Positions 55,701 through 64,000 of a DNA stretch of 64,000 nucleotides are shown in pieces (the first letter of the stretch is position 1; the number at the start of each line of letters is the position of its first letter). Location of the stretch: the NCBI RefSeq assembly GCF_932526225.1, contig NC_064039.1, positions 7,081,001 to 7,145,000 on the forward strand, read 5' to 3'. Source of the DNA: Nematostella vectensis. Lineage: Eukaryota; Cnidaria; Anthozoa; Actiniaria; Edwardsiidae. The position numbers were made by a program, and so were the translations under genes. The notes beneath the pieces are model-generated. The model ran no database searches. It had not been told where the DNA came from and saw nothing but the letters and a program-made list of their open reading frames with translations.

Positions 55701-57743
55701 TTCTGTGGTATAGACACCCAGAACCTCTCCGACAGCGCTGGACAGACGGATGGGGGCTGGATAATTGGAAACCGCGCGCAACACAGGGATCCCATCGTGA
55801 CCACGAAAACATTTATCGTAGAGCTTACCACTTCCTCGACTATGGTGCTCCGCCGGTCCGACGGGGGCTCCGCTAAAAAAGACGACCAGACAAGATGCGT
55901 TACCAATCACAATTTTTCTCCCAAGTAAAATTGGAGTGCGATAAAAATTGTATGCCTCCGATTGGCTTTAGATAGTGAGCTAACAGGTTGGACAAGGTTT
56001 TGATGTGATTTTCAAAGGTTGAAACAGCTAGGTGCCTTATTATGCATCAACTTAGAAAGTGGCGGCGGTGCTTTCTGGTTTCTTTTTTCTACTGTTGGGT
56101 AGCTTTGCCCTTAGGGGAAGCGATTACCAATGCAAACAAATAAGATAATCATAGACCAAACTGTGTTATCGGTAGCATTCTATAAAAGTACATTATAATC
56201 TTACCCCAAGGAAAACGAGGAATTCAAACCTCCAAACCCCTCCTCCTGTAACGTATAGACAATAGGATGATGATAGCGCTAACAGAATTAACAGAATTAC
56301 ATATTCTGCACAGGCTGGTGTCACGTATAGAAAAGACCCCTCGCCAGCAGAGACGAGAACATGAAAGCGATGAGAGAATTCTGGCTCACTCGCGTGCATC
56401 TAGTCGTATCATCTGGTGAATCCAAACTGTAAGAGGGTACAAACTAGAAAAAAAAAACATCATGTGGGGTTTTTTGATAACCACAAAGAAATGGACCAGA
56501 AATTAATCAAAATGAGGGATGTATAGTAGACTGCCCCCTGGATCCGCCCTTCCTACATCACTTTCTAAGCTGTTTAGTAAATATCAAACAATAGAGGCTC
56601 AAAAATTACGTAAAGCACTCTCCTCACGGGGCGAACGATAAGTTATGGAAGAACCCCCTGTAACGATTACGTGAAGTGAGAGACAATGACTATATCCTAG
56701 ACACTGCAAGATACCAGGGCATTTTTGCCCTTTCCATTACGTAAGTACTCGTGTACACGTGAGGGTCGTCGCTTTTTACTACACTTAAGGCGTTCTTCAC
56801 ATATTGCCCCAGAAAGAGCTTAAAATGTGACTTAAATAACAAGTGCGCAAGGTAAACGAAATCCACAATGAAAGCTCATCAACAATAAGCCAATAATCAA
56901 CGCGCTAATACCGTTTTTGTTAGGTTTATATTCTCTTTTTAATCCAGTTCAGCCTGAGATTTTACCAAATTCTAAGAACATACTAAAAACATGATGTGGC
57001 TCAAATAAATTTACTGTCGAATACTATTACTATTTATCATTTGCATAGTTCTCCTTTTAATGTTTTATTGGTATCAAATCTTATACTGTATACAAGAGCT
57101 GGGGTGCTTATTTCAGGCTGCAATGTCAATGGAATTGTAGAACATACGTAAAAATGTTTCCAGCCTGAAAACACTCCAAAAAACGGCTCAGCCTCAACTG
57201 AAAATTAGACTTCCCTATAAAAAAGAGTGTATTCACTGTATGTTCACACTAATATTTCCCATTATATTTTTATGTACAATATTTTCTGGCTGTCTCATGC
57301 ATTGTTATAGGCCCGTTTACACTAGTAATTTTTGTCGCGGGGCAAGAACTGCGATTTCTGTGGCGATTTCATCGCACCGCGATTCATTGCAGGTAATTCA
57401 AGTGGTCGAAACGTTTTCTGCAAATCAATACAGCTTTAAACTCTTTAGCAGAGGCAATGAATACTTGCAAGACTAAAACAATGAACAATTTGCGACTACT
57501 CGTTCCACCGATTGCGTTCTATCCCACAGCTTATAGTGCCTATCTGAGGCCGCAGCTTCTATCGTGCGTTAATTTATTTAGTGTACACAGGCGTTGTCAT
57601 AGATAAAACTAGCGCTAGAACATGCGCAACCGATATTAACTTCTAGGGCGTTTTCACGTTTAACCGATTATTCAGCCTGGCTCTGTCTATTGCGACACTC
57701 CTTGTCCATTGTCACTTTATACTTCTGGTTCACCTTCTCCTCT
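52706..57743. other. Long intergenic region
   Basis: No gene is recognised in 5 kb. A short candidate spliced transcript (minus strand, 54190-54890) was seen but lacks an initiator Met. A GC-richer block at 55490-55910 has several overlapping open frames without a known domain; it looks like old, decayed coding or mobile DNA. 57310-57660 has GGCCCGTTTACACTAG and GGGCGTTTTCACG ends, suggesting a decayed MITE. Confidence 0.45.
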
Positions 57744-58055
57744 TTACAATAAGCTGCCAGGCTCAATCGAGAAGCTCACTCGCCTTTTTCCACTTACAAA
57801 TGGTTTATCACTTGAGGTGCTGCTAAGACTTGAACTAGAGCTTCGTGTAGAATCCGGATTGCGGTCCATCAAGCTTTCATTTTTCCAAGAGTTTAAACCT
57901 GCAAAGATAGCTGGTGAACTTCTTGATCTATGATGTCTGTACGGTAATCCTTGTTGCTCCAGAAAGTCTTCTTTTTGTGCAAAAGATGATTCCATTACTC
58001 TATCTTCTCGAATTCTTTTAATGTTGTGGTAAATTACCGCCATAGCTCTCTCCAT
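57744..58055 (-). CDS. Paralogue 2 of the 14-3-3/PP1-motif protein, shortened and possibly frameshifted
   Basis: An open frame of 103 residues from the Met at 58055 (MERAMAVIYH). It matches paralogue 1 through the N-terminal block (AMAVIYHNIKR, then REDR), the first motif (YRHHRSRSSPAIFA, RSxSxP with Ser46) and RRVSFSIEP (RVxF at 92-95), then stops, so the second repeat is absent. Upstream, the homologous frame PIEYPKD continues to 58094 without a stop, but the ATG at 58104 is one base out of frame across an A8 homopolymer (58094-58101). Either a 1-bp insertion (real or sequencing error) disables the normal start, or translation begins at 58055. An intron using GTAAAG at the end of the frame is also possible. 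Confidence 0.55.
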   Translation of the reverse strand: MERAMAVIYHNIKRIREDRVMESSFAQKEDFLEQQGLPYRHHRSRSSPAIFAGLNSWKNESLMDRNPDSTRSSSSSLSSTSSDKPFVSGKRRVSFSIEPGSLL

Positions 58056-58104
58056 ATCTTTTGGATATTCAATGGGTTTCTTCTGTGTCCTTGTTTTTTT
58101 TCAT

Positions 58105-59538
58105 TGCAAAATTTTTTGGATATGAGTCGATTTGCTTGAATGAAATGCCAGTCTCCTAGTCTCTTAGTACATACACTCGCGCCACTAATCCCTAATGCGA
58201 ACTGGAACAGGGCAAAAGACACAACTGATTCAACCGTGTTTCACTCTAGCTATATCTACAAACCATTGTCACGCCCGATCTATTCTATTCTTTCATAATC
58301 ATAACTATAACAGTACTTCATATTGCTAGATGAACTTTGTTTGACATTGTTATGTCTAAGAGGCGTCGTAAGGTGCTCGTGGGCTCTTGAGTCTACTCTT
58401 GGGATTATGTAATACACGTGATCGTCGTTATACTCACGTACGCAACCTTCCTATGGAAGGGGAGGGGTGGGGTGGGGTGAGTATAGTTACCTCTTTCTCT
58501 TCTCACTAGCAGGAATCTAAGGAAATCAGGGGAATAAAAAGAAAGCTGTGTCAACCTGGACCTAGCCTGCGTGTCAAGTAGCGATTTAGTGTTCCTAAAA
58601 GAGTAGTGAAAACTAAAACTTTTTCGCTTCATAGAGTACAAGAACGGCCTGGCAATCAGGCTACTACGGTCCTGATTGGAAAGTGTACATAATAATGCCA
58701 CCATTTTAAGCGCAGTTTGCGTTATGTTGCGTATTGGTTTTACGCCCCAGACATTTTTTTGATTGCCTGCGCTCTTTCTTGGCAATAGAGTTCTAAAAGC
58801 ACCCGTAAAACGTGGCTTCGAAGGTTACGGCAAATAAAAATAAGCTAGATAAGAATTTTCTCTGTACCCGAGGTGGTAACGGTCTAAGAAACATTGGGAC
58901 CCCATGCCATGAATACGTGACTAAGAAATATAAAATCAGCATTTTGCGGTTTCTGTTTGTCGTGCCATAAAAATACATAATCGCCGTAAAAATTGTGTGT
59001 AATAACTTTTTGTTATAAAGATTTCATATTTCTCGTCAAACTACGGACAATGTCATAAGCATTTCACTTTTTATTATGATTTGAGTTAATACGTGTCGTG
59101 GGATCTACGTTTGAAGCGTGAGGCCGGTTATATAAGCCTCGAAAAGCTTACCCCTTCCCCCTGATATCTGTAAACTCCCCTCCCCTCCCTATGGTCCTTC
59201 ATTGTTTACAAGCATTTAGGGCTTGTTGATAACATCTTCCAATGCATGCCTGAGCTTTGTTTTCTACTTTTGAACTTAAATGTATCCCCCCCATTCCCTA
59301 ATTTCGTATACCTCCCATTGTATTGATGCCTTGGTGTTAAAATTCTTTGGTAGAGCAATTGTGGCAGGGTATTCTGAATATATATTTACACAACGCACAC
59401 AATTCTGCGTCGTTTTATAACATTGAATTAAAAGGTCCGACGCATACCAGCAAGACAGAAGTTGCCTAGTTGTTTTCTTTCTACCCTTATCATATAAATT
59501 ATGGCCGCGCAGCCTGGATAGGCATGGGGCCAAGGCTT
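58105..59538. other. Intergenic region between paralogue 2 and GPCR 2
   Basis: No gene is recognised. It contains the upstream region of the paralogue-2 gene, a G-rich stretch near 58455-58480, and the likely 3' UTR of the GPCR to the right. Confidence 0.5.
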
Positions 59539-60666
59539 TTAACAGGCAGCCTCGACTGGGTGCTGAGCAGTACTAACATCATTGGTAGCCCCTAGCGATT
59601 GGACCTTTTCCCTCCCTTCTAAGTATCGATCTCTCGACAAACATCTCAGACGGACTGGCTCATTTTGCGCTCTACCATGAATAACGTCTGGCGTAGTATT
59701 GTTTGTATTATATACAACCCTCGTGGCGCCGAATATACGCCTTGTAGTGCGGACTACGGCAGATCTCAGCTCACGCATGCGCCATAGGTACAATACCGGA
59801 TTTAGTGCAGAGTTCAGCACGACGCAAAGCTCGGATGCGTTTATGACCACAATCCATTGGTGTAGCGGCAGATCCACACGGTCGTTCAACACAGACACAA
59901 GCCCGAACGGTACGTAGCAGAGAACGGTGAAGACTACAACATACAGCATGGTGGCGAAGGATCTTTTGTACTTGGAAACACTAAAAGAGTGATGTCTTTG
60001 AGCAGGGGAAGCGAGTCTCGAGGGCCTTGGGGCTTCGGAGGGTGAGTTATCCTGCGCATGCGTGACTGTTCTACGCAGGGCGAGGTAAGCCAGTGTATAT
60101 GACACAATAATAACCAGCACACAGGTGAATAACGCGACAAAGACAACGATATACATATTTTCAGGATTTCCTTCCACTGCCATGATTAACAGCAAAACAG
60201 TTAGACATATCGCCACAATCCATGCGAACACAATAAAAGACACAACTCTCTTGAAAGTCACTGTTATTGGGTAATCCATCTTAAGTCTCACAGCAAGGCA
60301 GCGGTCGATACTGATAGAAGTTATGGTAAACGTCGATACAGCGCAGAGGCAAAGCCCGAGCGGGCGACGCACTGAAGAGAAGATGCAGTATAGACTTGGC
60401 CAGTCTCTCACCATAGACATCAAGTGAAGGGTGTACATCGGCTGTAGGGCGATGCCTACTAGGAAATCCGACGTCGCGAGGCTGAACAAAAGGATTTTTG
60501 AGGGCGAGTGCAGCGCGGGCGAGCGGCGTATTGCCATCATGATGAGCAGGTTGAGGATACTCGTTGCCGCCATAGTCACGGAGTTCAGAATGATAAGCAC
60601 TATCAGCGAGCTTTTTTCCGTGAAGTTAGCAGAGTCGTACGTGTAAAACAAACACGACTTTTTCAT
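59539..60666 (-). CDS. Class A (rhodopsin-like) GPCR, intronless
   Basis: A single-exon receptor of 375 residues from the Met at 60666 (MKKSCLFYTYDSANFTEKSS, with an N-glycosylation sequon). The frame continues upstream, but that part lies in the LINE tail and is not counted. TM1 ILNLLIMMAI, TM2 LATSDFLVGIALQP, an ECL1 Trp and Cys (RDWPSLYC), TM3 SIDRCLAV (DRC in place of DRY), TM4 AWIVAICLTVLLL, TM6 LCYVPFGLV (CYVP version of CWxP) and TM7 LNSALNPVLYLWRM (intact NPxxY) are visible. Loop 3 is long and Ser/Pro/His rich (about 35-40 residues), and the tail is basic. Ligand unknown; it belongs to the diverse adenosine/amine-like cnidarian sets by general look only. Confidence 0.9.
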   Translation of the reverse strand: MKKSCLFYTYDSANFTEKSSLIVLIILNSVTMAATSILNLLIMMAIRRSPALHSPSKILLFSLATSDFLVGIALQPMYTLHLMSMVRDWPSLYCIFSSVRRPLGLCLCAVSTFTITSISIDRCLAVRLKMDYPITVTFKRVVSFIVFAWIVAICLTVLLLIMAVEGNPENMYIVVFVALFTCVLVIIVSYTLAYLALRRTVTHAQDNSPSEAPRPSRLASPAQRHHSFSVSKYKRSFATMLYVVVFTVLCYVPFGLVSVLNDRVDLPLHQWIVVINASELCVVLNSALNPVLYLWRMRELRSAVVRTTRRIFGATRVVYNTNNTTPDVIHGRAQNEPVRLRCLSRDRYLEGREKVQSLGATNDVSTAQHPVEAAC

Positions 60667-60684
60667 TTTGAGTAAATTTTTAGA

Positions 60685-63600
60685 TAACAATACAACAATA
60701 CAACAATATAACTTTATTTTATACCACACACAGAAATTACAGTAAGAAAATAAATAATAATTACAGATTTTGGGTATTGGCTGCCTAGAAGTAACTAAAA
60801 AGCTAATCTGGCTAGGCAGCACAAAATAGTTCAATTAAATGGAGCGTATAGCAAGGACGTACAAGGCACGAATACAAAATACATGAAAGCAGCAGCAAAA
60901 TAAAATGCAATAAAACAAAAAAACTAGATAGAGGCTAATAATTTTCAAGGATTGAGGTCTTTATTGCAGCCTTGAAGCTAGGCAAACGCATGGTTTTGGT
61001 AGGTTCTTTGATGTTATTCCAGATTGAGGCACCTTTAAAACGAATATTAAACTTTCCATAATTAGTTCGAGGTAAAGGGAGGCAGTACGATGATTTAGAA
61101 GCCAGTCTTGTATTATATTTGTGCCTTGAAGCAACCGTAGTAAAAAAAGAATCAAAAGGAGTTGGAAGTAGATTCAAATTAAATTTGTACATAAATATTG
61201 TGTTTAAGTAATAGATTAGATCAGGAGATTTCAAGATATTTAGTTTTCTAAAGATAGGAGAAGTATGTTCAATGTAAGATGAGAAAGTTATGATTCTAAC
61301 AGCTTTCTTCTGTAAAATAAAAAGAGGCTTGATTGTTGATTCATATGTGTTGCCCCAAATAATAGCACCATAAGTAAGAAATGGATAAATTAGAGAATAA
61401 TATAGCTGAGTGAGAATTGTTGGTGATACATAGTAACGCAGCTTTGCTATTATTCCGACCCCTCTGGAGATTTTCTTACTTAACTGGTTAATGTGCTCCT
61501 TCCAGTTAAGAAAGGAGTCAATAACTACACCAAGATATTTGATATTATTTTTTTGTTTAATGGTATTATTATTGATTGATAAAGAAATAGAACTAGCCAG
61601 CCTCTTTTGTGCTGGTCGAAAAATGACAAAATTAGTTTTACTGATGTTCAAAGCCAATTTATTTGCACAAAGCCAACGATTTATATTATACAGATCTGTG
61701 TTTACTTTGGTCTCTAAGGATGTCAATGAAGAATCGGCACAAAATAAATTGGCATCATCAGCAAATAAATGAAAGTCAAATAAGTTGGAGCAGTTATTAA
61801 AATCATTAATGTACAGAAGAAAGAGAAGGGGACCAAGTACTGAACCTTGAGGCACTCCACATGTTATTGGTAGTGGTGCAGATGACACATTACCAATAGA
61901 AACAAACTGTTGCCTGTTTGATAAGTAGGAAACAAACCATTCATAAGCTATGCCACGGATGCCGTATGAATAAAGTTTTGCTAATAATATTTTATGATCA
62001 ACAGTATCAAAAGCTTTGCTAAAATCAAGAAATATGCCACAAGAGTATTGACCACCCTCAATTGATCTTTGGATTTTATCGGTAATAAGCAGAAGAGCAT
62101 GTTCTGTAGAATGATTGGCTCGAAAGCCAAATTGATTTTTGTACAAAATATCGTATTTGTCTAGAAATTTTATGACTCTGTTATACATTAACCTTTCAAG
62201 TAACTGATTAAAAATAGATAATAATGATATTGGTCTAAAATTAGAAGTGTCAAAATGAGAGCCTGATTTGTAAATAGGTATGACACGTGCAATTTTGAAG
62301 GCATCAGGTACAATGCCAGAAGAAAAGGACAGATTGTATAATATCTCCAGAGGCCTTGAAATAATAGAGCTTAGTATTTTAAGAACTGTAATTGGAAGGC
62401 TAGAAGAACCACAAGCTTTACCTGATTTAATTCCTAAGATTATACTTCTAATTTCCTCTGTAGATGTGGGAGCTAGAAGAAAGCTGTTAGAATTAGCTGT
62501 TGGAAGAAATTCTGAAAATAAAGTGTTTACTTTTGGAATATTGTTGCTGATATTTCTGCCAACATTAGCAAAGAAGTAATTGAACTCATTTGCTATCTCA
62601 TTTACATTGGTAAAAACCTTATTAGAAGATACAATTTTTGAAGGTGTGAAATGAGCCTTAGGCTTTAGCACGACAATTTCTTTTATCCCTTTCCAGATAT
62701 TTTTTATGTTAGATTTGTTAAAATTAAAGTACTTTTCATAGTATTTTCTCTTACTTATTGCAATTAAATGGTTCAATTTATTTCTATAGATTTTGTATTT
62801 TTCAAAATGATATTGATTTCTAGATTTAATAAACTTCCTATAGAGCCTGTTCTTATAATTAATCGAAGTTCTGATGCCCTTGGATATCCAAGGTTTTGCT
62901 TTGAATTTAATTTCTTTTCTAGAAAGTTTTTTCATTGGAACATGGGAATTAATTATTTCATTAGACTTAGCAAGAAAACAGGAAAAAATATCGTTAACAT
63001 TATCCATACCATAAAACTGTAAAGACCAATCAATTTGGCTAAAATCATTAATTAAAGCTTCCTGATCCAACCTAGAATAGTCCCTTTGGTAGAAGTCATT
63101 TTTTGAGACATTGATATTAATTGAATCTATTGTCAGAAAATTGGGAAGATGATCTGTTAAGGGATAAACAATATTGCCACTACAAGTTTTATGTTCGAGC
63201 GAGTTAAAAAATATATTGTCTATGAGCGTGGCCGAATGATCAGTTATTCTAGTAGGTTGCAAGATATGTGGCTGAAAAGAATATGAAAATAAAGTATTAA
63301 GAAATTCCCCTGTTTGTTGGTGGGAGTCTGAATTTAATAAATTCAAATTTATGTCACCTGAAAAAAGGCAGAGCTTTCCCTCCTTACTGATTTTGTCCAT
63401 GGTTTTATAGAAATGTTCTAAAAAGGGGTCAAGAGAACTATTTGGATGGCGGTAAATAACTCCACATAATATGTTTTTGCTACCCTTATTATTTTGTATT
63501 TCAACCCATAAAGATTCTTGTTGATCATTTGAAATGGATAAGTCCTCCCTCAAAATGAAATTAAAAGAAACAGCTATAAATAAACCTACTCCCCCAACTG

Positions 63601-64000
63601 AAAATTTAGTCGGTTTCGATATATAAGTAAAACCTGGGAGAGAACAATTAGCAATATGCTCTCTACAGTCAGAATGCCAGGTTTCAGATAGAGCAATTAA
63701 CTTAAAAGGATGATTTAAAGTAGAAAGCATATCTTGTAATTTATCAAAGTTTTTTGAAATACTTCTTATATTACAATGAAGAAGTGAGAGCGATTTGTCT
63801 GATAAATTTGAAAGCTCATAAGACGAGTGAAATTCATGGGGGGAGTAGTATTTTGAATTAATCTGACTAGGAATATTAATATCTAAATCAAAGTCACTTA
63901 AATTCGGAAAATTCAAACTAGAAACTATGTCTAGATGAGGAAGATTTTCAAGGCGAACGCGATCAATGAATGGGGAGCAGTGGCACAATGTATTGGAATT
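60685..64000 (-). mobile_element. Near-complete non-LTR retrotransposon (LINE, CR1/L2-like), cut by window edge
   Basis: It spans the ORF2-type frame below plus a 3' UTR of about 250 bp with an AATAAA (minus strand, near 60713-60718) and ends in three 8-bp units, GTATTGTT on the minus strand (60686-60709). The 5' end is off the right edge. The reading frame is intact, so the copy is young. It lies in the same orientation as the adjacent GPCR. Confidence 0.85.
60935..64000 (-). CDS. LINE ORF2-type polyprotein: endonuclease and reverse transcriptase (5' partial)
   Basis: The frame is open to the right edge (at least 1,021 codons; the first Met inside is at 63988). The N-terminal third is an apurinic-type endonuclease/exonuclease/phosphatase domain: LLHCNIRSISKN, ALSETWH, GGVGLFIAV, CGVIYRHPNSS, LFSGDINLNL and, at its end, PLTDHLPNFLTI. 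The middle is the reverse transcriptase: FRPISLLSIFNQLLERLMYN, DFSKAFDTVDH, GVPQGSVLGPLLFLLYINDF, with FADD in the catalytic box where YADD is commoner. The C-terminal part has LGVVIDSFLNWKEHI and YNTRLASKSSYCLPLPRTNY, typical of CR1/L2-like elements. It copies its RNA into genomic DNA by target-primed reverse transcription. No stop or frameshift is seen. Confidence 0.93.
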   Translation of the reverse strand, partial: NSNTLCHCSPFIDRVRLENLPHLDIVSSLNFPNLSDFDLDINIPSQINSKYYSPHEFHSSYELSNLSDKSLSLLHCNIRSISKNFDKLQDMLSTLNHPFKLIALSETWHSDCREHIANCSLPGFTYISKPTKFSVGGVGLFIAVSFNFILREDLSISNDQQESLWVEIQNNKGSKNILCGVIYRHPNSSLDPFLEHFYKTMDKISKEGKLCLFSGDINLNLLNSDSHQQTGEFLNTLFSYSFQPHILQPTRITDHSATLIDNIFFNSLEHKTCSGNIVYPLTDHLPNFLTIDSININVSKNDFYQRDYSRLDQEALINDFSQIDWSLQFYGMDNVNDIFSCFLAKSNEIINSHVPMKKLSRKEIKFKAKPWISKGIRTSINYKNRLYRKFIKSRNQYHFEKYKIYRNKLNHLIAISKRKYYEKYFNFNKSNIKNIWKGIKEIVVLKPKAHFTPSKIVSSNKVFTNVNEIANEFNYFFANVGRNISNNIPKVNTLFSEFLPTANSNSFLLAPTSTEEIRSIILGIKSGKACGSSSLPITVLKILSSIISRPLEILYNLSFSSGIVPDAFKIARVIPIYKSGSHFDTSNFRPISLLSIFNQLLERLMYNRVIKFLDKYDILYKNQFGFRANHSTEHALLLITDKIQRSIEGGQYSCGIFLDFSKAFDTVDHKILLAKLYSYGIRGIAYEWFVSYLSNRQQFVSIGNVSSAPLPITCGVPQGSVLGPLLFLLYINDFNNCSNLFDFHLFADDANLFCADSSLTSLETKVNTDLYNINRWLCANKLALNISKTNFVIFRPAQKRLASSISLSINNNTIKQKNNIKYLGVVIDSFLNWKEHINQLSKKISRGVGIIAKLRYYVSPTILTQLYYSLIYPFLTYGAIIWGNTYESTIKPLFILQKKAVRIITFSSYIEHTSPIFRKLNILKSPDLIYYLNTIFMYKFNLNLLPTPFDSFFTTVASRHKYNTRLASKSSYCLPLPRTNYGKFNIRFKGASIWNNIKEPTKTMRLPSFKAAIKTSILENY

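Noticed and set aside
55490-55928. Overlapping open frames on both strands
   Set aside because: No known domain or splice context; possibly decayed mobile DNA, but I could not assign it.
61491-63022. Plus-strand frames inside the LINE
   Set aside because: They are antisense to the intact LINE reverse-transcriptase/endonuclease frame.

Overview
The window is nuclear genomic DNA from an animal, most likely an anthozoan cnidarian such as a sea anemone. It is AT-rich, with GT-AG introns, long G/C homopolymers, many short inverted-repeat transposons, and single-exon class A GPCRs. The protein families are metazoan: NSD, Boule/DAZ, Sec20/BNIP1 and sideroflexin-5. The phylum is an inference from the overall character of the sequence; nothing here proves it. 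I rebuilt the spliced genes by hand, checking intron phase and splice sites at each junction.

Layout: 1-6,899 holds the 5' part of a minus-strand gene for a long disordered nuclear-type protein, whose 3' end lies off the left edge. 6,900-10,912 is intergenic, with several inverted-repeat elements and a minisatellite. 11,047-14,947 (+) is a complete boule homologue with a TATA promoter. 16,725-18,883 (-) is a complete Sec20/BNIP1 SNARE gene, arranged head to head with 19,554-30,617 (+), a complete NSD-type H3K36 methyltransferase of 1,223 residues that appears to have an alternative 3' exon. 32,800-39,320 (+) is an unrecognised three-exon gene (202 residues); its 5.5-kb first intron contains a tandem duplication, a 5'-truncated LINE and nested MITEs. 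40,225-48,315 (-) is a complete 13-exon sideroflexin-5 gene (332 residues), with microsatellites, a Penelope-type GIY-YIG remnant, a minisatellite and a MITE in its introns. 49,692-50,642 (-) is an intronless GPCR. 52,028-52,660 and 57,744-58,055 (both -) are two paralogous short proteins carrying 14-3-3 and PP1-docking motifs; the second may be frameshifted. 59,539-60,666 (-) is a second intronless GPCR. About 20 bp upstream of its start codon is the 3' tail of a near-complete LINE that runs off the right edge.

The genes do not form one pathway. They are housekeeping genes (SNARE, mitochondrial carrier, chromatin), a germline RNA-binding protein, receptors and a few unrecognised proteins, separated by recent mobile DNA. 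The most informative signals are: (a) the small-protein paralogue pair with perfect RSxSxP and RVxF motifs; (b) an alternative NSD terminal exon that would drop the last PHD module; (c) a segmental duplication whose second copy keeps the empty site of a LINE insertion; (d) several non-autonomous DNA-transposon families that can be told apart by their target-site duplications (TA, TAA, TTAA, 5 bp).
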